A DNA stretch of 64,000 bases from Acidobacterium sp. (GCA_003166955.1 PMUI01000096.1:41297-105296), one strand, 5' to 3'; positions 35,056-44,964 are shown, counted from the stretch's first letter. Notes: generated by a model not told the origin, from the sequence alone. Made by a program: numbers and translations.

Positions 35056-35384
35056 TGTCTCTCCGCTGCAGCTGTGCGAAAGCTGCTCGTCAAAGGACTG
35101 GAAACTGCGCTGGCAGGGACCCTGTTGAATTTCTGGGAAAAGGGCTCTGTCAACAGATTATCGGATAAGCAGAATTCCGTGAGGCTTAGACTAAGCCAAT
35201 TCCGTGAGATTCAGATGCTGTGGGGGATCGACGCGGAACTCAGCAATACCCCGCTTCGTCAAGCCTCCGGCAGCGCTGGCTTCCGGCATTTTCTCCCCGG
35301 CATTTTTTCTTAGACGCGCCTTTGGCCTTCCCGGTCGCAGTTTCCCCATCGGACCCGAGCGCGCCCCACCTCGATGCCAGGCCG
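35056..35384. other. Intergenic region upstream of the radical SAM gene
   Basis: 329 bases without a supported gene. The notable element is a palindrome inside direct repeats at 35173-35208. The rest is featureless. Confidence 0.6.
35173..35208. promoter_or_regulatory. Palindrome GGCTTAGACTAAGCC between 11-bp direct repeats
   Basis: Two copies of AATTCCGTGAG (35173-35183 and 35198-35208) flank the odd-length perfect palindrome GGCTTAGACTAAGCC (35183-35197). It is about 130 bp upstream of the radical SAM start, so an operator or a remnant of a small mobile repeat are both possible. Confidence 0.4.
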
Positions 35385-37925
35385 TCACTCCACACGCAGC
35401 GCCGTCATCGGCTCCACGCTTGCGGCTCGCTGCGCCGGAATCACCGCCGCAAAAAACGCCGCGATCGCCAGGATCGCCGTGGTCGCCAGCAGCACCACCG
35501 GATCCCACGTCTTCACGTTGTACAGCAAGCTGGCCATGAACCGGCCCCCGAAAATCGCCGCCGGCAGCCCAATCAGCAACCCGATCCCGGCCTGCAGAAA
35601 CGCGCTGCGCAGCACCATCTGCACGATGCCCCCGCGATCCGCGCCCAGTGCCATGCGGATCCCGATCTCGCTCGTGCGCTGCTCCACCGAGTACGCCGTC
35701 ACCCCGTACAGCCCGATCGCCGCCAGAGCCAGCGCCAGGAACCCAAACACCGACGTTAGCTGCACCAGAATCTCCTGCTGGTTGAATTGTCCCTCCACCT
35801 GCTCCGCAAAAGTCTCAAACTGAATCATCGTCAGATTCGGATTGATCTGCGAGAGCATCCGCCGCACCTGCGACTCCAGCCCAGGCACGAAGCCCGCAGT
35901 CTGAATTTCGATCGCGCCCATCTCCAGGTGCGACACGTTCTCGAACATCCCTTCCGACGGATCCTCATACTTCACCCACTGCTGCCCCGGCAAAAAGAAC
36001 ATCGGCTGAATCTTGTGCATCGGCTCCCGGTACTGCGTGTCCTCCGTCACCCCCACAATTTCGAAGTTCCCCGCGTACTTCGGATCCTCATCGCCAAAAT
36101 GCTGCCCGATTGCGCTTCCGTCTTTGAAGAAATGCTTCGCAAAAGTCTCATTCACCACCGCCACGTTGCGCGTCGATGCTGTGTCCTGTTCCGTAATCGC
36201 GCGCCCCGCGATGATCTTCGTCCCGATGTTGTCAAAGTATCCGGGGCTCACGCGGTCCCACGAGGCATTGTTGAAGCCGCTCCCCGGAGCCGCCGGCGCC
36301 TGCCCTTCAATCCAGACGCCCTCACCCCAGTTGTTGCCGTCCATCGGGCTGTAAAGCGAATACGTCACCGCTTTCACCCCCGGAATGATCGCCAGCGTAT
36401 CGTGCAGCTGCCGGAAAAACACATCCGCCTGCTCAGCCTTGTAACCCGCCATCTGCGGATCGATGTGCAGGATGTACCGGTTCTTCGTCTCGAAACCGAA
36501 ATGCTGGTGCTGCAGATTCCCCAGGCTGCGGATCAGCAATCCCGCGGCACACAACAGCGCCAGTGAAACCGCCGCCTGCATCACCACCAGGATCTTCTGC
36601 GTCCATAAGCCGCTGTGCCGCGTCGATCGATTCGCCCCGCGCAGCGCCTCGATCGGATCGGTATGCGCCGTCATCCATGCCGGAGCCGTGCCGAACAGCG
36701 CCCCCGTGATCAGCGAAACCGCAAAAGCAAACCCCAGCACCGGAAGCGACGGCGCCGCGTCGATCGGCAAATAGCTCTTGCCCGCAACCATGTGCACCAG
36801 CAGCCGCGCGCCGCCGTACGCAACCGCCAGCCCCGCCGCCCCGCCCAGGACCGCCAGCACCACGCTCTCCGTCAGCGCCTGCCGCACCAGCCGGCTCCGC
36901 GGTGCGCCCAGCGCCGCCCGCACCGAAGTCTGCGCCTTCCGAGCCGTCGCCCGCACCAGCATCAGATTCGCCAGGTTCGCGCACGCGATCAGCAGCACGA
37001 ACGCCGAGATCCACATCAGCAGATGCAGCCCGTCCCGCGCCACATCCTGCATCTGCTGCACGCCTCCGCCACCATAGGAAAGATGCAGCGTCTGCTTCGG
37101 AATCAATCCCGCGTTGCGCGCATCCACTTTGCTCACCGGGTCCTGCAGAAACTGCCGCAGCTCCACCTGCAGCTGCGCTTCCATCTTCTTCGTGTCCGCG
37201 CCCGGCTCCGCCCGCCCGATCAGATTCAGCCAGTCCAGCTCCGGACTATCCAGCACATTGAAGCTGCCTCCCGCCACCACCGGATTGTCATCCAGAGGTA
37301 TCCAGATCGAAGCCGGATCGCTCGTCAGCCGCTCCCCAAAGAATCCCGGCGGCGTGATCCCCACAATCGTGAACGACTGCCCGTTGAAGAAAACCGGCGA
37401 TCCCACAATCGATGGATCCTTCCCGAATTTCTGCTGCCAGGTGCGGTAACTCATCACCGCCACCAGCGGCGCTCCCTTCACGTCGTCCGACGGCCGCAAC
37501 AGCCGTCCCATCCATGCGCTCAGCCCGAACGTGTCGAAGGCATTGCCGGAAACAAACTCAGCCTCAAACGGCTCCGCCGCGTGATCGCTGCCTGCCCGGC
37601 GCACGCCCACCAGCGTCCGTCCAGCCTGGAACGCCGCCAGATTCGAGAATCCCGGCGTGTGATCCCGAAATCTCCGGTACTGCTCCGTCGAAAACAGCGA
37701 CCAGTTATCCTGCATGCCGCCGTTGATGCAGCAATTTTCGTTGTCGCCGACCCGGATCAGCTCGCTCGGCTTCGCCACCGGCAGCGACTTCAGCAGCACC
37801 GCATGAATCAGCGTGAAGATCGCCGTCGTCGCGCCAATGCCCAGCGCCAGCGTCAGAATCGCCGTGATCGTGAACCCCGGCGTCTTCAGAAACTGCCGGA
37901 GCGCGTACCGAATGTCTTCAACCAT
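35385..37925 (-). CDS. ADOP-family ABC permease (MacB-like)
   Basis: 846 residues. N-terminus MVEDIRYALRQFLKTPGFTI and then LTLALGIGATTAIFTLIHAV are the signature of acidobacterial duplicated orphan permeases. Two MacB_PCD periplasmic domains and two FtsX domains follow, with about eight membrane spans; the last block (EQRTSEIGIRMALGADRGGI) is typical. These occur in many copies without an adjacent ATPase, as here. Export or mechanotransmission is assumed from MacB, not shown. Confidence 0.93.
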   Translation of the reverse strand: MVEDIRYALRQFLKTPGFTITAILTLALGIGATTAIFTLIHAVLLKSLPVAKPSELIRVGDNENCCINGGMQDNWSLFSTEQYRRFRDHTPGFSNLAAFQAGRTLVGVRRAGSDHAAEPFEAEFVSGNAFDTFGLSAWMGRLLRPSDDVKGAPLVAVMSYRTWQQKFGKDPSIVGSPVFFNGQSFTIVGITPPGFFGERLTSDPASIWIPLDDNPVVAGGSFNVLDSPELDWLNLIGRAEPGADTKKMEAQLQVELRQFLQDPVSKVDARNAGLIPKQTLHLSYGGGGVQQMQDVARDGLHLLMWISAFVLLIACANLANLMLVRATARKAQTSVRAALGAPRSRLVRQALTESVVLAVLGGAAGLAVAYGGARLLVHMVAGKSYLPIDAAPSLPVLGFAFAVSLITGALFGTAPAWMTAHTDPIEALRGANRSTRHSGLWTQKILVVMQAAVSLALLCAAGLLIRSLGNLQHQHFGFETKNRYILHIDPQMAGYKAEQADVFFRQLHDTLAIIPGVKAVTYSLYSPMDGNNWGEGVWIEGQAPAAPGSGFNNASWDRVSPGYFDNIGTKIIAGRAITEQDTASTRNVAVVNETFAKHFFKDGSAIGQHFGDEDPKYAGNFEIVGVTEDTQYREPMHKIQPMFFLPGQQWVKYEDPSEGMFENVSHLEMGAIEIQTAGFVPGLESQVRRMLSQINPNLTMIQFETFAEQVEGQFNQQEILVQLTSVFGFLALALAAIGLYGVTAYSVEQRTSEIGIRMALGADRGGIVQMVLRSAFLQAGIGLLIGLPAAIFGGRFMASLLYNVKTWDPVVLLATTAILAIAAFFAAVIPAQRAASVEPMTALRVE

Positions 37926-38028
37926 AGGGACGAACGCCTCTCTCTGATTTCTCCTACGTTATCGCAGCCCCTGCGGTTTCGGGAGCTTTCTGGGACGAAT
38001 GGGACACCCGCGCAGCGGCCGTAATTCC

Positions 38029-38058
38029 CTCTATGTTCTCCGTGTCCTCTGTGGTAAA
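38029..38058 (-). repeat. CACAGAGG repeat cassette after the deacetylase gene
   Basis: Minus strand reads TTTACCACAGAGG followed by ACACGGAG and a degenerate unit, 42 nt after the deacetylase stop. Confidence 0.75.
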
Positions 38059-38099
38059 GGCTTTCGCCATCCCCAGCAAGATCTCGCCCTCCCGCCGCT

Positions 38100-38822
38100 T
38101 CACGCCCAGGCATCCACCGTCACGTAACGGGTACTCCCGGCCTTGTAGCGTTCCAGAATCATCCGCGCCGCTTCTACCGACTGCGAACGCTCCGCGCCAA
38201 AGTCCAGATGCCCGCCATCGTGCAGCAGCAGGTTCGAACCCCGCCCGCGTCGCCGGTTCCGTAAGACGCCGCGCTCCAGATGCGCCGCAATCTTGTCGGC
38301 CGTCGTGTTCAGCCGCCAGTCATAGCCCATCGCGTTCCACATCACCGCCGTCAGTCCCAGCTCCCGCGCCGCACGCAGCACTTCCGGCCGGCGCGACCCA
38401 TGCGGCGGCCGAAAAAACCGTACCGGCCCGCCCAGCACGTCCTCGAGCGCCCCATTGCAACCCGCTAACTCCTCGCGCACCCGCCGCGCACTCTCCATCG
38501 CCAGCCACGGATGCGTCACCGTGTGATTCCCAATCAGGTGCCCTGCCTCGCGAATCTCCCGCACCAGATCCGGCCGCTGCCGCACATATTTTCCAATCAG
38601 AAAAAACGTCGCCCGCACATCATGCCGAGCCAGCACATCCAGCAAACGCCCCGTCCACGGATCGTTCGGTCCGTCGTCGAACGTCAGCGCAAACTCCGCC
38701 GCGTCCCGCCCCGCGATAATCGTCCGCCCAAACAGCTGCGACTCCGGAGCCATCGACCCATAGGCGCCGATCGCCGCACCCACCCCAGCAACACCCACCG
38801 CACTCGCAACCACACCAATCAT
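38100..38822 (-). CDS. Polysaccharide deacetylase (NodB domain)
   Basis: 240 residues. An N-terminal hydrophobic segment (about 4-22) may anchor or export it. NodB motifs: FALTFDDGPN with Asp49-Asp50 and LIGNHTVTHPW with His100 and His104, giving the Asp-His-His metal site; RFFRPPHGSR and LLLHDGGH are motifs 3 and 5. It should remove N- or O-acetyl groups from peptidoglycan or another polysaccharide; the substrate cannot be told. Confidence 0.92.
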   Translation of the reverse strand: MIGVVASAVGVAGVGAAIGAYGSMAPESQLFGRTIIAGRDAAEFALTFDDGPNDPWTGRLLDVLARHDVRATFFLIGKYVRQRPDLVREIREAGHLIGNHTVTHPWLAMESARRVREELAGCNGALEDVLGGPVRFFRPPHGSRRPEVLRAARELGLTAVMWNAMGYDWRLNTTADKIAAHLERGVLRNRRRGRGSNLLLHDGGHLDFGAERSQSVEAARMILERYKAGSTRYVTVDAWA

Positions 38823-38910
38823 CCGGGTTCAGTGTATGCGGGTTTGCCGGCTTTCCTGAACAGCCTGCCCTGAGCAAGCTCCGAGCCCAGCGAGGTGCGC
38901 GTCGAATGGG

Positions 38911-38935
38911 CTGAACGCTGACAACTGAACGCTGG
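38911..38935 (-). repeat. Heptad repeat cassette, CAGCGTT type
   Basis: Minus strand reads CAGCGTT, CAGTTGT, CAGCGTT, CAG. The same cassette follows gcvH at 48068-48098. Here it lies between divergent genes. Confidence 0.75.
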
Positions 38936-38999
38936 CTGAGTTTGCTTCGCGCCCAGCCCGTGGTATCTTCGTATTTCCTTCGCTGCACTCTTCTTGCCT

Positions 39000-39635
39000 G
39001 TGGCCAACCTCTTCGAACAGCCGAGTTTCATCGCCGTCGAAGGCCCCATCCGCGCCGGCAAGTCCTCGTTGGCGCAGGTCCTCGCGGAAACCCTCCACGC
39101 CCGCCGCGTCGTCGAGCCCGAAGACAATCCCTTCCTCGATCGCTTCTACCAGGGTCAGCCCGGCTTGGCGTTCGACACCCAGATGTGGTTCCTCATGCGC
39201 CGTTATGAACAACTACGCGAGCTCGAAGACTTCACCACTCCCATCGTCGCCGACTACCTCTTCGAGAAGGACAAAATCTTCGCCTACATCAACCTCACCG
39301 ACGCCGAGCTCGACCTCTACAACCGCTACTACCAGATGTTTCGCGCCGAGGTCCCCACGCCCGAGCTCGTCATCTATCTCCAGGCATCACCCGACGCCCT
39401 CAAGCAGCGCATCCGCCGCAAAGGCGTCCCCGGCGAGCGCGCCATCAGCGACAAATACATCGAGCAGGTCGCCGCCGCCTATGAGCACTTCTTCTTTCAC
39501 TACTCCTCCAGCGACCTCCTCGTCGTCAACACCAGCGACATCGACTTCGTCAACAACAACCGCGATCTCCAGCTCCTCCTCAAGCGCCTCGCCGAGCCCA
39601 TCCACGGCACGCAATACTTCCTGCCCCTCGGGTAG
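39000..39635 (+). CDS. Deoxynucleoside kinase family protein
   Basis: 211 residues from GTG 39000 (TTG 38994 is an alternative; no clear ribosome site). P-loop GPIRAGKSS, DRFYQGQPGLAFDTQMWFL, the ERxxR-like and LID segments (IRRKGVPGERAISDKYIEQV) fit the dCK/dGK family. It would phosphorylate a deoxynucleoside for salvage. Single gene, divergent from the deacetylase. Confidence 0.85.
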   Translation: MANLFEQPSFIAVEGPIRAGKSSLAQVLAETLHARRVVEPEDNPFLDRFYQGQPGLAFDTQMWFLMRRYEQLRELEDFTTPIVADYLFEKDKIFAYINLTDAELDLYNRYYQMFRAEVPTPELVIYLQASPDALKQRIRRKGVPGERAISDKYIEQVAAAYEHFFFHYSSSDLLVVNTSDIDFVNNNRDLQLLLKRLAEPIHGTQYFLPLG

Positions 39636-39704
39636 AATTCGGATTCGTGCTTCAGACCATGCCCGTGCCGCAGCAGAAACTCACTTGCGCATCCTGATGT
39701 GGCA

Positions 39705-39737
39705 TTCTCTGCGCACTCTGTGTCCTCTGTGGTGAAG
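39705..39737 (-). repeat. CACAGAGG repeat cassette after the glycosyltransferase gene
   Basis: Minus strand TTCACCACAGAGG, ACACAGAGTG, CGCAGAG, starting about 8 nt after the glycosyltransferase stop. Confidence 0.8.
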
Positions 39738-39744
39738 GAAATGC

Positions 39745-41064
39745 CTAAGTCCGCCGAAACCACCGCACCTCCCAGCTCTTTTCCGCCGATTGAAACAGAT
39801 AAACCCCCAGAATCGCGATCAGCGGCTCCAGCGGATGCCGAAAACGTGCATGGACTGTTACAAAATAGTAGGTCAGCGGCAACAACGCGAACGCCCAGAA
39901 GAACAACCACGACGCCGGCACGTGTCTTCGCAGCGCCAGCGCCAATCCGAGCAGCCCCACAATGCTCGTGAACTGAAAATTCAGATTCCGCCCATACTCA
40001 TTCACGAACCCCTCATCCCCCGGATGCGGCACACTGAACCAGAAATAGTAGAGCCGCCGCAGACAAAGCACCGCGAACCGCGCCGGATCGGCCCGAATCA
40101 CCGCCTTCGCCATCGCGCCCCGCATCTTCACGTACGCAATCTCCCCCATCTGGCTGTACAGCCGAAACTGATCCGGCGCCTGGGCCGGATGATCGTATTC
40201 CATCAGCAGCCCCGTCGCCCCCGGCCCGTTCCCCAAATACAGTTCCGCTCCAAAATTCGCACGGACAGGCACAAATTCGTGAAAGGCCCGCCAGTTTCTG
40301 TACGTCCACGGCGCAACACAACCCACAAAAATCGCCGTCGCCAGCGCCACCGCGGCAATCTGCCGCAACCACCCCCGCCGCGGCACTCCCATCAACACCC
40401 ACAATCCGCAAACCGGCATAAAAAGTAACAGTGACGGATTCGTAAGCGCGATCAGCCCCCACAGCAATCCAAACAGCGCCCACTGCCCCATCCCCGGCGC
40501 CCGCTCAACCCCATCCGTCTCGCCAACGCGACGCATCCGCAGCGCCAGTACTACCACCCACGAAAACAGAAACGCCGTCAGCGTCATCTCCCAAATCCAG
40601 CGCACCGCATACTGCATCGCCGCCGGATACAGCGCCCACACCCACGCCGACCACACCGCCCCCTTGCGATTGAAGCATCGCGCCCCAATCTCCCACGTCG
40701 TCCGTACCATCAGCGCGTTCAGCACGCAATCGAACGCGAGCACCACCCACGCCGCAAACGCCGAGTAAATTCCAAAAATCCGAAAATCCCCCGCCAAAAT
40801 CCACGGATAAACCGGTGGAACCCACGCCGTCGGCCCCGTGTGCCCGACAAACGGATCGGCGAACCCGTACCCCGTCACCAGCGCGCGCCCAATGCGCCCC
40901 ATCTCATACCCAAACGCAAAATGGTCTTCATACGGACGCAGATGCCAAGTCCGCGCCAGCGTCATGTATCCAACGCGGATCAGCAGTGCAACCCAAAACA
41001 TCGCCCACGGGGACTTCGCGTCCAGCGATCCCCGCCTCTGGCGCCTCGTCTCTCCGCTGATCAC
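39745..41064 (-). CDS. Multi-span membrane glycosyltransferase-like protein (GT-C/PMT type)
   Basis: 439 residues from GTG 41064, overlapping the MFS stop (GTGA). About ten hydrophobic spans. The first loop PYEDHFAFGYEMGRIGRALV and WVPPVYPWILAGDFRIFG resembles the ArnT/PMT_2 class, where an acidic residue in the first loop is catalytic; ALTNPSLLLFMPVCGLWVL is also typical. It would move a sugar from a lipid carrier to an acceptor outside the membrane. Coupled to the MFS gene, but no functional link is evident. Confidence 0.75.
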   Translation of the reverse strand: MISGETRRQRRGSLDAKSPWAMFWVALLIRVGYMTLARTWHLRPYEDHFAFGYEMGRIGRALVTGYGFADPFVGHTGPTAWVPPVYPWILAGDFRIFGIYSAFAAWVVLAFDCVLNALMVRTTWEIGARCFNRKGAVWSAWVWALYPAAMQYAVRWIWEMTLTAFLFSWVVVLALRMRRVGETDGVERAPGMGQWALFGLLWGLIALTNPSLLLFMPVCGLWVLMGVPRRGWLRQIAAVALATAIFVGCVAPWTYRNWRAFHEFVPVRANFGAELYLGNGPGATGLLMEYDHPAQAPDQFRLYSQMGEIAYVKMRGAMAKAVIRADPARFAVLCLRRLYYFWFSVPHPGDEGFVNEYGRNLNFQFTSIVGLLGLALALRRHVPASWLFFWAFALLPLTYYFVTVHARFRHPLEPLIAILGVYLFQSAEKSWEVRWFRRT

Positions 41065-42347
41065 AGCTTCCTCACTTCCTGCCCCGTCTGTTCGAACTCC
41101 GCATTCAGCAGAGCCTCCGGCGTCAACGCATCCGCGCGCCGCAGACTCGGAAAGAACACGCTCCACAACCCGGTGATCACCAGCGACCCAATCCCGCCAA
41201 TCACCACCGCGCGCACCGCGCCCCACCACTGCGCCGTCAGCCCGCTCTCAAACTCGCCCAGTTCATTCGAAGCCCCGATAAACAGCGCGTTCACAGCGCT
41301 CACCCGCCCGCGCATCTCCGCCGGCGTCGCCAGCTGCAGCACCGACGCGCGAATCACCACGCTCACCATATCCGACGCGCCCACGATAAACAGCGCCGCC
41401 ATCGAAATGGGCAGGCTCTTCGAAATCCCGAACACCACCGTCGCCGCTCCAAAAATCCCCACGCAAATCAGCATCCGCACGCCCGCGCGCCTCCGAATCG
41501 GCCGCATCATCAGCCACAGCGAAACCGTCAGCGCGCCCAGTGCAGGCGCAGCCCGCAGCATCCCCAGCCCCCGCGGCCCAGCATGCAGGATGTCCTGCGC
41601 GAAAATCGGCAAAAGAGCCACCGCACCGCCCAGCAGCACCGCAAAAAGATCCAGCGAAATTGACCCCAGCAGCACCTGCGTCCTGCCCACGTAGTGAAAT
41701 CCCGCCAGGATCACTTCCTTCGAAATCGCGCGATGCTCCATCCGCCCCGGCCGCACATCGAGCGACCCCACCAGCACCAGGAACCAAAGAACCGAAGCCA
41801 GCGAAAACAAATAAACCAGGCTCGCCCCATGCAATCGATAATGCAGCGGCAGCGTGAACAGCACCCCCCCGATAGCCGGTCCCACAATATTCGCAATCTG
41901 AAAAATCGCCGAGCCCCATGTGATCGCGTTCACGAAGTGTTCCCGCGGCACCAGATGCGGCACCAGCGCCGTGCTCGCCGGTCCGCTGAACGCCCGCCCC
42001 GTCCCAATCACGAACAGCAGCGCGAAGATCGGCCAAACCCGATCGATCCCCATCCATGCAAAACGAAACAGCACCAGGCTCGCCACCGCCTGCATCGCGT
42101 AGCAAACCAGAATCACCTGCCGCCGATCGTAGCGATCCGCCACGTGACCCGCAGGCAGCAGAAAAACCAACCCCGGCAAGAACAAAATCAGCCCCGTATA
42201 GCCAAGGTCGATCGCGCGATGCGTGATCTGGTACACCTGCCACGCGACGGCCAGCGCCTGCGCCTCCGCGCCGATAATCACCACGACGCGTGCCATTTGA
42301 TAACGGAGAAAGTCGCGGGAAAGAAATGCGGCTGCGGGTTGGGCCAT
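41061..42347 (-). CDS. MFS transporter, EntS-like
   Basis: 428 residues with twelve predicted spans; ADRYDRRQVIL is the MFS signature loop between helices 2 and 3. The MFS_3 (EntS-like) subfamily is suggested by RYQMARVVVIIGAEAQALAV and LVPREHFVNAITWGSAIFQI. Probably a small-molecule exporter. GGGATGAGGC precedes the start. It is followed with overlap by the membrane glycosyltransferase. Confidence 0.88.
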   Translation of the reverse strand: MAQPAAAFLSRDFLRYQMARVVVIIGAEAQALAVAWQVYQITHRAIDLGYTGLILFLPGLVFLLPAGHVADRYDRRQVILVCYAMQAVASLVLFRFAWMGIDRVWPIFALLFVIGTGRAFSGPASTALVPHLVPREHFVNAITWGSAIFQIANIVGPAIGGVLFTLPLHYRLHGASLVYLFSLASVLWFLVLVGSLDVRPGRMEHRAISKEVILAGFHYVGRTQVLLGSISLDLFAVLLGGAVALLPIFAQDILHAGPRGLGMLRAAPALGALTVSLWLMMRPIRRRAGVRMLICVGIFGAATVVFGISKSLPISMAALFIVGASDMVSVVIRASVLQLATPAEMRGRVSAVNALFIGASNELGEFESGLTAQWWGAVRAVVIGGIGSLVITGLWSVFFPSLRRADALTPEALLNAEFEQTGQEVRKL

Positions 42348-42443
42348 GCCTCATCCCTTTATACCGGCCTTCCCCGCGACCGTGCCACTTCGCCGGGTGC
42401 GGCAACAACGCAGCCTGTTCTCCCCACTCAACCACCCACAACG

Positions 42444-42476
42444 ACTCTGTGTTCCTCTGTGACCTCTGTGGTGAAG
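42444..42476 (-). repeat. CACAGAGG repeat cassette between two MFS genes
   Basis: Minus strand TTCACCACAGAGG, TCACAGAGGA, ACACAGAGT, in a divergent spacer. Confidence 0.75.
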
Positions 42477-42525
42477 ATTGTCTTATCCATGATCCCCATG
42501 GCCACCCCGCCAATTACTCTGTCCT

Positions 42526-43791
42526 GTGGACCCTTCGCTGCCCACCTCCAAACTCGCCGCCGCCAATCCGGCCGCCACGGTCATCGAGCCGCAACCGCAG
42601 CGCCACATGGGACTCCACCCCGTGCGTCCCGTCGCCGCCGTCTACCTCTGCGGCATCTTCGCCTTCCTCAATCTCTACTCAACCCAGCCCCTGCTGCCCA
42701 TGCTCACCAGGATCTTTCACGCCTCCAAAGCCGCGGTCGGACTCACCGTCAGCGCCTCCACCCTGGCCGTCGCCCTCGCCGCGCCCATCCTCGGCGCGCT
42801 CACTGAACGACTCAGCCGCAAGCGTGTCATCGTTGCGTCCAACCTCATCCTCGCCGTCCCCACGCTGCTCGCAGCGACCTCAACCAATCTCCACGCCCTC
42901 ATCTTCTGGCGATTCCTCCAGGGCCTCGCCCTCCCCGGCATCTTCGCCACCGTCATTACCTACGTCGGCGAAGAGTGGCGCCGCGAATCCATCGCCCTCG
43001 TCATGAGCCTCTACGTCAGCGCAACCGCTTGCGGTGGATTCCTCGGCCGCTTTCTCACCGGCCTCGTCGCCGACACCATCGGCTGGCGCTGGAGCTTCGT
43101 CCTCCTCGGCCTCCTCACTCTGCTCGGCGCCGTCTTCATCGCGCGCTGGCTTCCCCCAGGCACGCCTCACACCCACCCGCACCATGACCAATCCCCACCC
43201 AGCCTCTGGATCACCCTCCGCCACTTCCGCAATCCCCGCCTGCTCGCCACCTTCGCTGTCGGATTCGGCATTCTCTTCACCCTCGTCGCCACCTTCACCT
43301 GGTCCACCTTCTATCTAGCCGATCCGCCCTTCCGCCTCTCCACCCTCGCCCTCAGCTATCTCTTCGCCATCTACCTCATCGGCCTCGTCGTCACGCCCTT
43401 CGGCGGATACCTCGTCACCCGCATCGGCATGCGCCGCGGCATCGCCCTCGCCATCGCCATCTGCCTCATCGGCGAAGCCCTCACCCTCAGCCATCATCTC
43501 TGGATCGTCATCTTCCCCGGCCTCGGCCTGCTCTGCACCGGCGTCTTCATTGCGCAGTCCACATCCACCAGCTTCCTGCGCATGGCCGCGCCTGCCGGAT
43601 CACGCGCCTCGGCAGCTGGCCTCTATCTTTTCTGCCACTACATCGGAGGCACCGTCGCCGGGGTCGCGCCAGGCTATCTCTGGAAATTCGGAGGCTGGCC
43701 CGCCTGCGTTGCCCTCGTCGAAATCGTCCTGCTCATCATGCTCGCCGTCGCCTGCTTCGGCTGGCGCAACGTAGGCTGGTCCGCCCACTGA
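42526..43791 (+). CDS. MFS transporter, YnfM/arabinose-efflux type
   Basis: 421 residues from GTG 42526; ATG 42607 is a strong alternative because the family starts near HPVRPVAAVYLCGIFAFLNL. Twelve spans; signature loops LTERLSRKRVIVASNLILA and GYLVTRIGMRRGIALAIAI. Sugar or drug exporter group, substrate unknown. It is convergent with the SIS gene, which shares a repeat cassette in the 48-bp gap. Confidence 0.86.
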   Translation: MDPSLPTSKLAAANPAATVIEPQPQRHMGLHPVRPVAAVYLCGIFAFLNLYSTQPLLPMLTRIFHASKAAVGLTVSASTLAVALAAPILGALTERLSRKRVIVASNLILAVPTLLAATSTNLHALIFWRFLQGLALPGIFATVITYVGEEWRRESIALVMSLYVSATACGGFLGRFLTGLVADTIGWRWSFVLLGLLTLLGAVFIARWLPPGTPHTHPHHDQSPPSLWITLRHFRNPRLLATFAVGFGILFTLVATFTWSTFYLADPPFRLSTLALSYLFAIYLIGLVVTPFGGYLVTRIGMRRGIALAIAICLIGEALTLSHHLWIVIFPGLGLLCTGVFIAQSTSTSFLRMAAPAGSRASAAGLYLFCHYIGGTVAGVAPGYLWKFGGWPACVALVEIVLLIMLAVACFGWRNVGWSAH

Positions 43792-43803
43792 ACCACTAAT
43801 CAC

Positions 43804-43836
43804 AACTCTGTGATCCTCTGTGACCTCTGTGGTGGG
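43804..43836 (-). repeat. CACAGAGG repeat cassette after the SIS gene
   Basis: Minus strand CCCACCACAGAGG, TCACAGAGGA, TCACAGAGT, beginning 3 nt after the SIS-protein stop. Confidence 0.8.
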
Positions 43837-43839
43837 CTC

Positions 43840-44964
43840 TTATTCCCTAACCACTGCCTTCACCAGATTCCGCGGAGCATCCACATTCACCCCACGCTGC
43901 ACCGCGATGAAGTACGCCAGCATCTGCAGCGGTACCACCTCCAGCATCGGCAGCAAAAACTCATCCGCCGCAGGAACCGCCACCGAGTACCGCGACAACT
44001 GCGCCGCCTCATCATCGCCCTCCACGTGAACGGCGAAAACCTCCGCGCCCTGCGTGTGCATATCGCGCATCAGCTGCAGTGTCTTCTCATACCGCAGCGC
44101 CGAGTCAGGATCGTCCTGGTCCCGCGTCGCCAGCATCACCAGCGGAGCCTCCGGGCTCACCAGCGCATTCGGCCCGTGCTTCAGCTCGCCCGCCGGCAAT
44201 CCCTCCGCCTGCACGTACGCCGACTCCTTCAGCTTCAGCGCGCCCTCGCGCGCAATCGCATAGTGAATCGCCCGCCCCAAATATAAAAACGTCCGCGCCT
44301 CGCGCAGCCTCTCCGCAATCGCTGAAATCCGCCGCTCCCACTCCTCAAGTTTTTCCTCAAGAAGATGGGGCAAGCGCTGTAACTGCTCGCAATGCGACCC
44401 AACCGCCTGCGCCGTCATCCGCCCGCCAATCCGCGCCAGGAACAACGTCAGCAGATACAAAACCGTCAGCTGCGTCGTAAAGCTCTTCGTCGCAGGAACC
44501 GCGACTTCTTTGCCCGCCATCGTCGGCAGCGAAGCATCTGCCTCCCGCGCCATCGTCGAATCAGGATCGTTCACGATAGCCACCGTCGCCAACCCCCGCG
44601 CCTTCGCCTCACGCAGCGACGCCAGCGTGTCCGCCGTCTCGCCCGACTGCGAAATCACCATCACGCCAGGATCGTGCAGCGTGTGCGTCGACCGATACAT
44701 ATACTCACTTGAATACTCAACGTCCACGGCGAACCCCGCGTAGTCCTCCAGCATGATCTCGCCGGCGAGCCCCGCATGCCGGCTCGACCCACTCGCCGCG
44801 ATCACCACGCGCTGCCGCCCGCGCAGCGCCTCTGCCACCGGCGCAAAAACGCTCGTGTCCAGCGTTCCCCCCGGAGCGTATCGCGCCATCGTGGCCCGCA
44901 GCGCCTCCGGCTGTTCGTAAATCTCCCGCAACATGGCGTGAGCAAAAGTGCGTGTAGCTTGCAT
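43840..44964 (-). CDS. SIS-domain sugar isomerase, GlmS C-terminal-like
   Basis: 374 residues from ATG 44964 (GTG 44970 also possible). Two SIS domains: SGSSRHAGLAGEIMLEDYAG, VMVISQSGETADTLASLREA, then FLYLGRAIHYAIAREGALKL with KESAYVQAEGLPAGELKHGP. These match the isomerase half of GlmS; the N-terminal glutaminase domain with its Cys is absent, so it uses ammonia or acts as a deaminase/isomerase (AgaS or FrlB-like). The substrate is open. Confidence 0.85.
   Translation of the reverse strand: MQATRTFAHAMLREIYEQPEALRATMARYAPGGTLDTSVFAPVAEALRGRQRVVIAASGSSRHAGLAGEIMLEDYAGFAVDVEYSSEYMYRSTHTLHDPGVMVISQSGETADTLASLREAKARGLATVAIVNDPDSTMAREADASLPTMAGKEVAVPATKSFTTQLTVLYLLTLFLARIGGRMTAQAVGSHCEQLQRLPHLLEEKLEEWERRISAIAERLREARTFLYLGRAIHYAIAREGALKLKESAYVQAEGLPAGELKHGPNALVSPEAPLVMLATRDQDDPDSALRYEKTLQLMRDMHTQGAEVFAVHVEGDDEAAQLSRYSVAVPAADEFLLPMLEVVPLQMLAYFIAVQRGVNVDAPRNLVKAVVRE

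Noticed and set aside
35032..35313. 93-codon frame upstream of the radical SAM gene
   Set aside because: No ribosome site, no domain, and it crosses the palindrome/direct-repeat element.
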